Origin: Episyrphus balteatus
Taxonomy: Eukaryota > Arthropoda > Insecta > Diptera > Syrphidae
NCBI RefSeq assembly: GCF_945859705.1
Contig: NC_079137.1
Coordinates: forward strand, 54,840,552 to 54,904,551
Reading direction: 5' to 3'
DNA: 64,000 nt
Shown here piece by piece: positions 23,010 to 36,256 of the stretch. The position numbers and the translations under genes are program-made. The stretch's first letter is position 1. The number at the start of each line of letters is the position of its first letter. The notes under the pieces are model-generated. The model did not search any database, was not told the DNA's origin, and was given only the letters and a program-made list of their open reading frames with translations.

Positions 23010-23212
23010 CGACTTAATGGCAACGAAAGTTGGTAAACCATATTTATAACCTTTAAGCTAATCAAGAACTCGAAATCAATGCGTTTTTTTTCAAAGTGCG
23101 CTTCTTCAACTTATTTATTCATGACTGTTTATACTGCACAATTATCGATCCCAATGGGGGGGGATATATCCCCCTGATCCCCCCCCCCCCTATCTACGCC
23201 ACTGATCAGAGA

Positions 23213-24440
23213 GCGTAATTATATAATTTTACAAATACAACAGAAATTTGCAGTAAAGTAACGCAGTTGTTTGGTTTTGATCACTCTGTGTTTAAACTGT
23301 CATAAATATAGAAATATCATTCAAAACATCGGTGCAAATGTTATTTTATAATACATTAAATTATAACCATTCTATGTCAATTAAAATATATGAAAATATA
23401 TTGATAATAATTTCCATATTTTTTTTTTTAATTCACTGCCCTAATTCGACATCAAAAAGTATTTTGGTCTACACATTTTCTCTCAAAAGCTCATTTTTTT
23501 TTGGTTCCCATAATAATTGGCATTTTGGGACCAAAATATACTCCGTCCTAGAAAAAAAAACACCCTTTAATCAAAAAAAAAAAAAAATTGATTATGTCTG
23601 TAAATTCTTGATACTTAACCAAATGCAGGTTACGTTAATACCAATTAAATTCACTAAAAAATATAAAAAATAAATATGGGGTACCATTACTCTTACTTTG
23701 TTTTTGGAATAAGCTCTCATTTTCTGTGCCCCTAAAAAAAACACTCTTTCACAAAAATTTTAAAAAATGTGTGTAGACTTATTTAATTCGTAACTCTCAT
23801 GGCAAAGACAAAATTTCTAATAAAGTTCGTAAGGCTATCATTTTTTTGTACCTATAAATTATTGAAATTTGTTCCTATTTCTTCATCAAAAAACACACTT
23901 TAAAGCGGGCATTATCTTATTTTAAAGTGTTATATTTTTCTCCGTGCGATACCGTCATAGATCCGTTTCCTTGATGTCTAACTTTCTCGTAAGCGCCGCC
24001 GTAACCAATTTCAAGGAACATTTTTGTACAAAAATATTTGAGTAACCTTAATGTCAAAACTAAGAAAAAATTTGCAAACATTTTTTTTTTTTTTAATTTT
24101 TTCATTTTGAGAATAAAATTTTTTGAAACTTTGTGTAAAATAATGAGGAGTTTTATAGTTTTTCTAAATTTTTAAATCCAATAGTGGGCATAGGCAGGAG
24201 GGTTGAAACGGGTAGCATGCTCCTCCATATTACAGATTTTATAGTAGAATTATAGTTTAGAAGCTTTTTAAGTTAAAGTGAAAATTGAACACATTAAATA
24301 AAATTGCTTCTTTCATGAATTCAGACACTTCGTATGAAATCTTCACGAAGCATTTTTTTTTTCAGTCACTATGTATTTACATACCATAAACACAGTCTGG
24401 TATTAAACTAAGATAAACAAAAGCAGTATACTTTTGTCCT
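23213..24440. other. AT-rich DNA, second copy of the 19.7-kb repeat
   Basis: The stretch at about 23950-24030 is the partner of the repeat at about 19720-19790. A 113-codon frame at 23332-23673 is low complexity and looks like chance. Confidence 0.4.
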
Positions 24441-25130
24441 TTTTTTTTAAACTAACCACGCAAAAAGAGCAATCGTATCGATAAAATTGTCCTCAAATTT
24501 TCCAAATTTCTCCCGAAATCAACTCAACGAAGAAGAAAATCAACAGATGTTCGATCTAACATTGAATCCATAAAATCAATACCAAAAAAATGTACACAAA
24601 AATTAAGTCAGCATTTCAAATTGACAGGTCAATCGTTTACTCATCGGTCGGTTGGTCGACCAAATTCAATGAAGACCTGTGTCGGCCAGCTTATAGCTTA
24701 TCAATTGCGCATATATTGTGCGAAAGGATCATACGCCTGAATTGGCCTTTCGATATGGGAACATATGAAAAATATCCACTTCACTATATTCCTCTACCAA
24801 ACATCTACATCGGAAGCCAAAAATCGACCAATTCATTGCCCAACCAAACAGGATTGTAGTCCTAATCTGGTTAACAAATTTATTGAGCAGATAGCAAGTG
24901 CTCTTTTGAACGTTTTTTTGTTAGATGAAATGCTTTCATTATCATCATGATGGCGATGGCATATATGATGAATCGTGGGATTGGAGTTTCAAACAAATGT
25001 GAACGTAATATTAGGGGTGCATTCATAATTTGTTCTTGATGCTCACTTCATTGTCAGTTTTGTAGTCCATCATTCTTGTGTTTTGGTTATTGGGATGATT
25101 GTGCAATATTTGTGAGAAACGGTGTATGTT
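24441..25130. other. GC-richer unique block
   Basis: Between about 24590 and 25100 the sequence is less repetitive, with short frames on the plus strand (24590-24859, 24765-24950) that overlap in different phases and show no domain. It is a candidate conserved non-coding segment, inferred from composition. Confidence 0.3.
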
Positions 25131-27356
25131 TTGTCAGCCATAAATAAATGCCTATTTTATTGACTTTTTTTTTTTGTTCAGAAAAAGAGATAAAAAAACG
25201 AGGACAACAGGAAGTTGAAAGGATTTTTACTTACTTCCATAAAATTAGTTTATTAAAAACCTCTAAAATGTTCCAACATTTTTAAGAAGATTAAGACAAA
25301 ACCTTGACAACGAAACAAAAGCGATTTTTATTTTAAATATTCTTAAATATCAAAACGGTGAAATTCAATTTAATAAAATCGTCCTCTTGTCAGATTTATA
25401 AAGAATTTTCTATTAACCCCTAATCACCCCATATCCCTTTCGATATTTTATCAAGCGATGATGCTGGGTGGTAACATTTTTCGAGCTCTAAGAGTTAAGG
25501 ACAATACTCAGTCGATAAATGTACAGACTCTTATTAGAGTTTTTGAAATGATAAACAAGAATGTTTACTTTGCACACGGATAATACGTTGCAAGGAAAAC
25601 ATCCTTTGCTCTTTGAATGAACTCGTTTTTTCAAAAAGTGACACAAGGCTGACGTTGTTGCTTAATGGAAGAATATGTACGAAAAAAAAGGGATAATAAA
25701 AGTGAGAGCTGCTTAAGCTGGATGTGTATTTGGTATGTGATGTGTAGGGTGCTTCAAACTAATTGTAACTCATTGCACTTATAATTTTAACAAGAGTTCT
25801 TCTTATTGGAAGCTGATATGTAAACATTCAAACATGGATTTGTTATAAAAAGGAGGGATTCTACGGTGAAAACAAAAAAGAAAGAATCATGATGAATTAT
25901 TTTACTCTTTTGTATCTATGTGTATAGGCTTTGGTTAACAATAATTAGCTGATGATTGTTGGCTTCTGCTCCAGATGTGTAAACATTATGGATTTCATCA
26001 GGCCAATTTAGAGTTCGTTTATCAAACAGCTGAGTTATTTCCTTTTTATTTTTCAATAAAATATGTTTTTTTATTTATCCAAATTATGGAAAATTATAAA
26101 AAGGTTCTTAGAATGAAGTCTTAATACATTTATTTTCTTAAGATTACTTACATCCCGAAAAAAACGTTTTAAAATACTTTTTTTTTTTTAATTTATTTAC
26201 ATGTTAAACTTTGAGTACCTCTTTACTTTCGAAGGCCTCAGATGACATCTTACAAGCATTGATTTTTGTGACTTGCTTCTAAAACTTGGAATACTAAAAT
26301 TTGCAAAATCGTTCAACCTATTTCACCAAATACAATTCACAAATCGCAGCCACAAATTTATAGTATAACTTTTTTAACAAAGGAGGATGGGCATTTTGGA
26401 AATGGTTGTTTCAAAAAGCTTATGTTCTATAGACATTTTGCATTAAAAATAAAAGTTAAAGTGATAATATAGAGACAATCCATATAAAATGTTAAATGCA
26501 AAAATGCATTTTACATGTGTGTGAAGTACTCCACAAGGATAAAACTTCTGCTTAATATAAGTAAAGTAAGACTTAATCACATCAAAAAATAACAAAATCA
26601 TTCTTGGCCGCTCCACGTCCACGTTCCATACAAATTTGCCCATTCTCCTTTGTAAGCTTTTTGTTTTTGTTGGTATTTAAAAATTGGTGGAACAGAATTT
26701 TTTTAAAAATTATTTTACAATTTTTGTGAAAAGTAACTGTAAATTTTAATTTGTAAAATGGTGAAAATAGGCTACAGGCTTTCAGTAAAGCTTTTGTAGA
26801 AAAATGTGTTACTTTACCATCAGTTAATTACGTAAGATAAATTATTTCTCTAAGGTTTTGAAAGCACAAAATCAATGCCGATAAAATTCAACAGCTTCTT
26901 GCTTTAGAAGACTAAAGAAATAAAATAAAAATTGGAGCAAAGCCACAGGAAACGGCAAATGTTTAATCTAAATAATAGACAAGTGATGATATTTTAATCC
27001 TTCTTTGCTTAAAGTATGCCTACTTGATCACAAAAGTGTTATAGGTAATTGTGAAGTGAAAACATTGAATAGAAAAAAGTTTTTTCTAGTTTATGTCGTA
27101 AATTTCACTTTCTGTTCTATTCAAGGTATTTTAGCCAAGATTATCTAAATCTACGCTAATCTACGCACTGTTATGAACGGTTGAACACCATTGCTTTCCA
27201 AGTTACGATTACAACTGAAAATATGTAAAACTAAGATGTGAACTATTTTACGTCTGAAACTATGACTGAAATTTATTATTAATCCACTTTGAACATGATT
27301 GTTATTTCAAAGAAGTTTTTACTTGGTGAAGAATAAAAAAAATTACAAAAAAATAA
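25131..27356. other. AT-rich DNA, no gene seen
   Basis: No convincing coding frame, RNA gene or bounded repeat is found. Confidence 0.4.
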
Positions 27357-27381
27357 AGTTCGCTACTCAGCTCTTTTGTTT
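27357..27381 (+). repeat. Dispersed 25-bp motif, copy 2
   Basis: AGTTCGCTA followed by CTCAGCTCTTTTGTTT. It is preceded by ATAA, like copy 7. Confidence 0.85.
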
Positions 27382-27423
27382 AAATCATTCTTTTTGGTGC
27401 TGTGACGTAAAAACTTGTACAAC

Positions 27424-27889
27424 TTATTTATTTATTTATCTACGATTATTAATCTACAGATTTGGAGATACTTATATTACAATATTTATCTAAATGATTA
27501 TATTAATTTAATATATTACATTTATGTGTTAAAAATGCTACCAATAAATTTTTAAAGACATTTCTGTTGAAGCTTATGTCTAAACAATAATACGCTTCAT
27601 TAAATAAATTTACACAATGACATATCGGTTCACGAAAACCATAATTATTTCTGTGCGAAACTTCAAATAATAATGGCCTTGATCTTAATACTCTGGATGG
27701 AGCATATAAATTTATTAGGGCAAGCAAATTTGAAGAATCAACAAAACTACACATAACATCTCTAACAAACATTATGCTATACATCTCCCTTCGTGATTCA
27801 AGAGATTGTATTCCTAACAAAAGACATTTGGACCGATATGAAATATGAATATTAGAGTTAGCATTACCAAAAAATTTACTTTCCCTTAA
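27424..27889 (-). pseudogene. 3' end of a LINE (non-LTR retrotransposon) reverse transcriptase
   Basis: Read on the minus strand, a frame open from 27889 to a stop at 27503 contains ISYRSKCLLLGIQSLESRRE, then RSRPLLFEV, RNNYGF and FNEAYYCLDI. This is the conserved tail of ORF2 in Jockey/R1/CR1-like LINEs: Y..R...L.L.SLE.RR, then R..NYG..P and a final FN motif. Downstream, the complement of 27424-27439 reads as repeated TAAA units, consistent with a LINE 3' tail. The catalytic YADD part is missing, so this is a 5'-truncated, dead copy of about 0.45 kb. The clade is not certain. Confidence 0.7.
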
Positions 27890-29040
27890 TTAAAAAAGTC
27901 ACAAAAAGCATTTAAACACTCAATTTATTTCGTCGATAGTTACAACTTAAAATCAAGGAGAATCACATTGATTTAACTATTTTTCGGAATAATTTTGAGT
28001 TGAAGACAATAGTTTATAAATCAAATAGAAAACCGTTAATTTAAAATGCATTTTAAAAAATGATTAGAAGAAAATTTTTGTAATAATTTTTATATTTCGT
28101 AAAAGTGATATAAAAAAGTTTTGGATATCAAACAAGGATCTCTAATAATGTTTTAGGTATTAGGTTTTTGAGTATTAATATTAAAATTTATATTAAAAAA
28201 ATTTTGTTTATTCCAAAAAATATCAAATTTTAGTAAAAAAAAAAAATTAAAATTCGGAAAAAAATTGTTCCGACTTAAGTTCCAGACAGCAAGAAAAGAG
28301 CTTTTATTATTGTTGTATTACAATATTTTTGTCTTTGCAAAACCGATAAAGAATTATATTTTGTATCGGAAATATTTTTGTTGATCGTTGTTAACTGACT
28401 CAAAATTGAACATCTGGTCTCTCGTATGAAAAGCTCAAAGTGTAGTCATAGTCAACACTTCCATGAAATTATTCTTAAGAAGTACAAAAATAATACACAT
28501 TGTTTTACAAACTCAAATATAAATTTAATAAAATTTTAAAAATTTGTCTGTTTCTTTTTATTAAAAACTGAATGCTTGAAAATACTCGTTATTAGTATTA
28601 GCCTTTAAAAAAATTGTTAAGAAATCGGTTAGAACTTACAAGCGCTTATTTATCTATTTTAAAAATAAAGTAAATCATAAACATTTACCTAAAAATACGG
28701 TTAAATTTAAGATATAAATTATGTTTTTCTTATGCATTCGTCTAACTGTGCGTTGTTGTAGATAATCTTTCATCCGTTGATCCGGGATATCCTTTTTTCC
28801 GGAAGTTGTCTTGTCTAGAGAGCTTTACCTGTCAAAGATTCCTTTAATTACTTCTACCTGTATCTGACTGTCTGTTTTATCCGCATTTGAAGATTCAAAA
28901 CTTTCCACCTTACCTTTTTATGATAAATGCCCAAAATAAAAAACACAATAATCGTTGTCAACTTTGCTAAATAACATTTATTACAAAAAAATACTCACTT
29001 ATTAACTTAATTTAAATATACATTTCTCTACTGTATTTTA
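27890..29040. other. AT-rich DNA, no gene seen
   Basis: No coding frame, RNA gene or bounded repeat is found. A slightly GC-richer patch at about 28741-28870 is unassigned. Confidence 0.4.
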
Positions 29041-30300
29041 ATCAAGCACACATCACCACATCTAAATTAATATATTCGCCAACATACATCAAAAAACACA
29101 ATAAACCTTTTGCCGCAATGCTATACATTCCATTCCACGCACCTTCTTCTTGTTCTTCCATTTCAGCTGAAGATGCGCAAGCTCGCATTATAAAGCCTAA
29201 GACTGCTGGCTGCTGGGACCTGTGTGCGCGAGATGTGTTCATCTGTGTGTCTACTGAATATCCAAAGATCATACATGATTGCCCTGAAGCAGATAAGGAA
29301 GGAGGCATCAGCCAGTGCACGCTTCGCCATACCTCCGAGACATTCGCATCTTATAAATCTGCGCTTGCTTGCGAAGAGGCGAATAGCTTTGCAACATTTT
29401 TCGAATATTTCTGTTCTGTCCTGGCGTTCGTCTTTATGACACATACCTTGCAAAACAAAAAAAAAGGAAAAAAGAAGAAAAAAGTATATATTTTATTCTA
29501 CGATAACCACCTTTAAGCCAGTTTCTAAGCCATGTATATTCCAGTTGTGGCTTTTGCTAATGTTACGTGGCGAAATAAGGTACGCGAGTTTCTCGACACA
29601 CAAAACTCAAGGCAACTCTTCAGCGCCCCAACAAACAACAAAATAAAAAGCCTATAATTAAACAATTATAGCAACTCCCACTTTTGGACTGTGCGAGCCA
29701 AGTTGGGCGAAGCCTTACACTCATCTTTACTCGGTTTGCGCTCTACTCCGCCCCTTTTGGATCCTAACATGCCACAAATATTATAAATGTACCAAGGATT
29801 TCTGCGAGCGCATATCCATGTACCAAAAGACCTATCTGTGTTTGTGGGGCGATGTCGGAGCTGAAGCTTCTAAGGACGCAATAGCCGCAGCACCGCGCGC
29901 AGACAAGTTGCAAGATTTTGTGGTGGACTTTTGGGAAACACTGAAAACAATGATGTGGTACCTTTTTCCATAGATCGATGTACAAAGAGGTGTTTTTGTT
30001 GTTGTTGGTGATATAGTTGCGCCTTTTGTTTCTTTTCTACCAAAAACTTTTCAGAATGCCTAATTATACACCTGATTACATATTCCTTAACGCAAACAGT
30101 AATTAAGGAAAATGTTAACGTGATGCCGAGTTCCATTAACAACTCGCACTAAACAGCCCAGCATTGAGTTTCCAAGTCAAGTCGAACCGAGTTGAGTAAG
30201 CCAAACAGTCAGTGGATGAATTAATGAGCTTAAGTTAAACCTCCCATAGAGACGTCTTGAGGGGAGATTCGATTCAGTATAGGTATGAACTCTGCAAAGC
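29041..30300. other. GC-richer unique block with overlapping chance frames
   Basis: A sharp rise in GC and fall in homopolymers. Frames of 70-132 codons overlap in at least four phases between 29.04 and 29.52 kb and again at 29.76-30.14 kb. Such multi-phase openness points to composition, not coding. No splice-bounded exon or domain was recognised. It could be a regulatory cluster or non-coding exon. Confidence 0.35.
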
Positions 30301-31199
30301 TAAATTCAAATCCAAGAGAATTTCAAGTGTTTTCAGATATCTCCCTACTTTTGTTGATTTTATTTGGGTTTGTGCTGATCAATGATTAAAAATGAATTAG
30401 TAACGTTACTCATATCGGTGTTTGGCTTATGGTCATATTGCGTTCAGTTCAGACAAAAGGGCGTTGTTTGGTGGGCTGCTGCTGGCTTTAGGTTATCTGA
30501 AAGAAATGTTTTGAAAATAAAAATGCAACTAGACAAACGATTACAATGATGAACATGCGCCTGCATCATCTCTAAGATCATCGATTCATTAACTGCATTG
30601 GAATTTAAGTACTTATACAAACATCGACATTTTTGAAATCAATGCACATTAGGGTGGTCCTTAGGAAAAAAAAAATTGGGGACGCCCCCTAGATTAGTTC
30701 CAAACAAAAAAAAAATAAAAATGCCCTAATTTTTTCAAATTTGTACTCCTAACCCTTCCTGACCCTATTTCATTGAGAAGTTTTTGTTTTTTTTTTCAAT
30801 GTTTCGATATTTCAAATGACTGTTTATAGCTTAATATTTGCTTTATCTTCTTGCTTACGTTTTCTTCTTCTTCTTTTAATCTTCTTTGGACAGCAGCGTT
30901 GAGAATACAAAATTAGTTGCAAAGTTGGTTGCTTTATTCATTAGGTGTTAGGTCGTCATGCGTTGTGACGAACATGAACTTTTGCATTATCGATAGTCGA
31001 CAATTGCTAAGAGAAAACTTTGCATATAATTGAGTAAAATTTCTCATGAACCGCCACATTAGGGTGGGTCAAAAAAATGGAAATTCGTTTTTTTGATTTG
31101 GTACTTAGATTGCTAGACACCTCTAGAATATACTCACCAAATATGAGCTCTTTATCTTAATGGGAAGGGCTTTTCAATTTTCCATTTTTACATCAAGCT
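30301..31199. other. DNA with two TTAGGGTGG repeat starts
   Basis: CATTAGGGTGGTCCTTAGG (30650) and CATTAGGGTGGGTCAAAAAA (about 31059) share a start in the same orientation. They may be ends of related repeats; I found no inverted partner CCACCCTAA. No gene is seen. Confidence 0.45.
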
Positions 31200-31690
31200 T
31201 CTACTAAAAAAAAATATTTTTTTTATTAATTGAATTTTTAGCCAATTTTTTTAAATATTCCTGTAGAAAATTGAACGCTCTACAAAAAAGGTTAAATACA
31301 CTTTTTTGAATTATCTAATCGTTTAGTAGATATTTGAGGTCCAAAAATGGAGAAAATCTTTAAAAATTCGTTTTTTGTTCTTAATTTTGTAACAAATTGA
31401 AAAATTATAATAATCAAACGCGCATGACATATTCTTGTAGGAAACAGATTGTTCCACAAAAAATATCTTATTAACTTTTCTTATTAATATAACCATTTGA
31501 AAGATATTCGAGGTCAAAGTTAAACAAAAATATAAAAACTTTTTTTTACTATTCAAAATTTTCTAATTCACTGAAAAGTCATTATTATTAAATTAGTAAG
31601 ATGGATTATTGTATTGGCTTAAATGTTCTACAAAAAAGTCCTTGGCATCAAATTGGTTGCTTTAACCGTTTAGAAGATATTCGCATCCAA
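31200..31690. repeat. Diverged 173-bp tandem repeat, three units
   Basis: Two landmarks recur in register. A CTCTACAAAAAAG-type string lies at 31278, about 31451 and 31625. A CGTTTAGAAGATATTCGAGG-type string lies at 31320, 31494 and 31666. Spacings are 172-174 bp. The units are strongly diverged elsewhere. The array follows the TTAGGGTGGGTC repeat start at 31.06 kb and may be its interior. Confidence 0.7.
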
Positions 31691-32957
31691 ACCAATGCAT
31701 ACTGATTTCAATAGTTTTCTTATGGTCCCTATGCATTGCGACATGGATGCGAATATGTACGAACTTTGTTTATTTATTTTTTTTTCTATGATATTTTGTA
31801 TATTATTTCTGTGATATAAAATATTTTTCGAATGCCCGAAAAGTCTTCTTGAGGCCGAAGCGAACAAAGAATTAATGAAATCACCTAATCCGTCCTCGAA
31901 ATATTTTGTTAAAAAAGGCTTTATACAAAATGTATGGGAAATAATACGTGTTCTTGAAAAAAAATTACTTGAATTTTTTCCTTTGTTTAACTCTTTTAAC
32001 TAACATGGTTTTGTATTATATATTGTGAAGATTAAGAATTGGGATGCTTAAAATTTTTTCAATCAAAATGTATGATAAAATTAATAAAGTCAAAGGCTAA
32101 AACATATCATATAATATCATACATTTTGAGTTTAAAATAGTATTTTTAGTGTTTCTTAGCATTTGCGTAGGGTTGGCGAGAACTTGTCAGTATCTTTGAG
32201 GTGCTACACGATAATATTAAAAATGTGTCGACTAAAGTTTTGGTGCATACAAAATTGTAAGTATTCTTTTGTTCAAAGAATATTTTTTGATATGTTTTTT
32301 TTTTAAATTTAAATAGGGTTGCCATATTTGAGGGCCTATATTCTTTATATTATTTTATTAATTTGTTTTACCATTTAGTCTTTTGTTTGGCATTTCAAAA
32401 TTGTTCTTATTTGATATGACAGTATTAGTTATATGCCGATTTTTGTTTTAAAATAGGGTTGCCACATAGAAGTTCATATTTGTAAGTGGCTATCATAGCA
32501 ATATTTTTTCATATTCACAATCAATCAATGTATCTTTGTATCTTTCATATCTTTCATTAGACAACAATTTCAACTTCTAACCTTATGGCTAAGTAACACG
32601 ACGGATGCTTTTCCGACTATCACCAATTTCTACCCTTTTCTTTATTTATGTCAATAACTTTTTCCCACAATTAATTGATACTTATCGCCTTATAAAAATT
32701 TGATCTAGACAAAAATACCTTTTCAATGACATATATGACTCATCGTTATTTGTTTGAGGGCCAGCTCCCATACAAAAATTACCAATGTCCTTTGCCTTTT
32801 TTGTGCCGATTTTTTAATAGCTTCCAATTTTTTTTCAGACTTAAATTAAAAACAGGTAGCTTACCAAACAACCAATACCAGACCAATACAAATGAATAAT
32901 TTAAAAAGATTCATTCAAAAATTTTTCTGAAGGATACCTACATAAATTTTCATATCA
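31691..32957. other. AT-rich DNA with a short duplicated string
   Basis: AAATAGGGTTGCCATATTTG (about 32316) and AAATAGGGTTGCCACATAGA (about 32452) are similar strings 136 bp apart. No gene is found. Confidence 0.4.
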
Positions 32958-32982
32958 AGTTTTCTGCTCAGCTCTTTTGTTT
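32958..32982 (+). repeat. Dispersed 25-bp motif, copy 3
   Basis: AGTTTTCTG followed by CTCAGCTCTTTTGTTT. It is preceded by ATCA, as in copies 4 and 5. Confidence 0.85.
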
Positions 32983-35824
32983 TTAATCGTATTCATTTGT
33001 TATCATACCTAGATTACAGATGAGTTTCTATATTTTCCGGTATATCTGAAGGGTGAAAATAATTTAATTTCTTAATTTTGTAAATAAATAGATGCAAGCA
33101 CACATATTTTCAGCTCTGTCTTTTAACTGCAATTAAATAAAAAGAAGTTATATTTTTAATATTATTTGAGAATAAATGCGTTACTGAGTTACCTGATATT
33201 AAGTAAAAATGTTTGATATTTTGGATAAGAAAAACATTTGTATTTAATTTTCATACCAAATATAAAGTATTAACTTGCTTACTTATTACTTGTAGGCAAA
33301 AATTATTGGATTGTTAAAATGTTAGTCCAAGAACTCATAAAAGGCAAAAAAAAAAAAAAATTTGTATTTTTATATACATAGGTATTTATTTTCGAAATTT
33401 AATCTTTAATTATAAAAAAATATTTGGGTTAACCTCTATTAATATATATATTTTTATCATTATTTTTTTTATTAATAATGTTGTGAAACAAAACTTCAAA
33501 GCAATGTCATAACGATCTCATTACTTTAAGGTCCAAATTATTTATATCAAACTAATTAAATGATTTGATTTTTTGTTCATAATATTATACTCTTTTTCAA
33601 AGTTTAATGCTTTACAGCTAATACTCTTTTTTATCAATTGTGCTCATCTGACCACAAAGAAAAAACACAAGAATAAAAAATTGGATCAAAAATCCATATA
33701 AATAATATTGTTATAAAAATTAATCAAAGCAAAATGATAGAAAAACAAACTTCAGGCAAAATATAGGCCTTTGACAAGAGTAACAAAAACAAAACAAAAA
33801 TATAAAATATCAAGTCACACAAATAATAACCATCATTATTATCATCATCCAATGATGATGCTGATACTTTTTCATATCTAAAACCATTACAAAAAAAAAA
33901 AAAAAAAAAAAAAATAAAACAGAAAAAACCAAAACAATATAAATGGTAATATCAAAACAAACCTTTGCGTTTCATTCACGAATCAAAAGTATAAAATTCG
34001 AAATAGAATTAAATCTGCTAGTTGCCTGAGGCATGGCGTACCACATTTTCTATACTATACTATACACAAGTAAATAGTAGTAGGTAATAGAATGCCGCTA
34101 TAAACCCATGCCTACAAAATATTATTTATACAATCCTCCTTCCATTTTTTTTTTCTGTTTGATTTTTTTTTATGTTGCCATCGCATCATCATATTGGTGA
34201 ATCCCATTTTCACAAATCAAAATTCTTGCAATCGTTTCTCTCTTTTTTTTTTTTTTTTGGTTTTGTTATTTTATCAAGAGCCAGCTGGTGATTTTCCACA
34301 ATTTCTTATAAAGGTTACAACACAAAAAAAGAAAAAAAAATAGAAAATAATGTAAACCAAATACAATTTAAATACATCAAATCACAGAAAAAATTTTTTT
34401 ATTCATTGGAAAAATGAAAAAGAAGGAAAAAAATGGGGTTGAATATGATTTGTGCCAATTTCTTTGATATACATATCTTTCTTTTGAAACGATTAAAATG
34501 CGGATTCAAGAAAAGTCTTAGTTTAAATATGCAATCCATTGAAAACGAAGTCAGAAAAAATTGGCTCAAATCAAATTGTCTACAAAATAATATTTTAAAA
34601 TAAAATTATGAAAAAAATCGTCAGTATTAAAATTCAGAAATTGTACTAAATCAGCAAGAAAAAAAAATTTTAATAAAAATTAAGAAAAAACAAAATTAGG
34701 TAGCTGGTAGCCTTTACCTTTATCCTAAAAGCTCTATATCGAAATAAAAGTTGCAGAGCGCCATTTTGAAACCAGCAAGTCAACGTCCTTCTTTCTTTAA
34801 CAGCCATTAAAAGTATTAATATATCAAATTTTATGGCCCTGAGGAAATCACGAGTCTAGTTCTTCTTGCCTAGGGCTGAATTTTATTAAAATTAATATAG
34901 TTATTCCTAGTACCTTGCCTATACCTATTCATGTAATTTCTTTCAGTACTTTTAGAAGAAAACCACCCTGTTGTCTATTTTATCTGAGTCTAACTTCCTA
35001 TACTACTTAAGCATTTACCTTTTAAAGGGGACATGTTGTCAATGTTTTCAATAGGTAAAAAATACAAAAACAAAAAATGAAAATAACACTGATTGCCTTT
35101 CTGTGTTCGTTCATCACTCTCACTCATTCTTATCTATTTCATATTCTCTTCTACCAAAAAAGGATGATAAAACTATAGAAACAAAACAAAAAAAAAAAGA
35201 AGGAAAGACAAAAATAAAATTTAACAATTCTATTAAAATGCAATGGAAATTTCAGTTTCGTCGTCGTGTTGTTTGGATTCCCTCTATATTCATTCACCCT
35301 TATGGCTCAATTGATCCCGCCTTCAGGCTATTTACTTTCATAAGATTTTCTACCCTGCTTTAAGTATATTGTATATAAGAATTTACTATTTATATACTTG
35401 AAGTGTATAGTAAAATATTATATGCTTAGGTTTTATTTTTGTATATAAACTTATCCGAATTGTAAACAAGAACATGGTATTAGATATTGGCAAATTTTGG
35501 TATGACACATGCATGCGTGTGACTAAAACAAGGAGCGACGGTATGTAGTAAATAAAATATCATAATAAAATAGGTACATATCAGAAGTTATTTAATTAAA
35601 TTAAATTAAAAATCGTGAAATTTTTATAATTTGTACAGCAATTTTCTTGAAATGCAGATGAAAGCTTTTTTCCTTTTGTTTTGTTTCTCTACACCATTTA
35701 ATGAGAAAAAATTGATATTAAAATTGTAACAACTTATTAATGAACATTTTAAGACAAAAAAAAAAAACAAAAATCACTATCACTTTGTCGAAAATTGATA
35801 TTTCAGAACAAACATTTATTTTGT
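32983..35824. other. AT-rich DNA, no gene seen
   Basis: Long A/T runs (for example 25 A near 33890-33914) and short ATC/GAT tracts. The frame at 35103-35363 is low complexity. No RNA gene was recognised. Confidence 0.4.
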
Positions 35825-35827
35825 TTA

Positions 35828-36253
35828 GAGCCAATTTTTCAATCTTCTAATAAACAGTCAGTTAACTGTTCGACGAATAAAGTTATTAGGCTCATAAACA
35901 ATCAGATAAAAAAATTGAATTTTTCAATCAAGAATAATTTATTCTACAAAATAACAAAAAAAAAATTGTCAAATTAAAAAATATTTAAAATTAAACGTCA
36001 TTTTTATTCATGATTGTTTTTGTTTTCTTGTCTTCCACTGTATTTTTTTCAAAATTCTTTCAAAACAGCTTTGACAACTGACAATATTTTTGTTGAGATT
36101 ATTCCTTAGAATAATTTTTATTAGTCTCTGAAAGAAGCAGACAGTTTTATTCTTAGGAATAAGCTATATCTGCTTGTTGAAAAATTGATTTTTTCTCTAT
36201 TTTTAGGAATAAGTACTAACTGACTATTTAACTGACTATTGAAAAATTGGCCC
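35828..36253. mobile_element. Harbinger-like MITE with TTA duplication
   Basis: GAGCCAATTTTTCAAT at the left and, complemented from the right, GGGCCAATTTTTCAAT are inverted ends with one mismatch in 16. CAGTCAGTTAA and AGTCAGTTAA strings follow inside both ends. TTA flanks both sides (35825-35827, 36254-36256). A 3-bp TWA duplication is the hallmark of PIF/Harbinger. The 426-bp interior has no coding capacity. Superfamily is inferred from the duplication only. Confidence 0.75.
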
Positions 36254-36256
36254 TTA

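Larger units (their letters stand above)
21804..23204 (-). mobile_element. Non-autonomous hAT element, copy B
   Basis: It has the same CAGTGGCGTAGATAG ends as copy A, in the same orientation, and is 1401 bp long. It is flanked by its own perfect 8-bp duplication ATCAGAGA (21796-21803 and 23205-23212). It therefore arrived by a separate transposition and is not a tandem duplication of copy A. The internal sequence is very similar, with small indels, including a shorter version of the inner repeat and a G-run of different length. Confidence 0.92.

Noticed and set aside
29042..29516. Four overlapping frames of 71-132 codons
   Set aside because: Open on both strands in several phases at once, which reflects composition. 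None shows a family motif.
33110..33135. TTTTCAGCTCTGTCTTTT as a ninth copy of the dispersed motif
   Set aside because: Shares only CAGCTCT and T-rich flanks. It does not align over the 25 bp without gaps.
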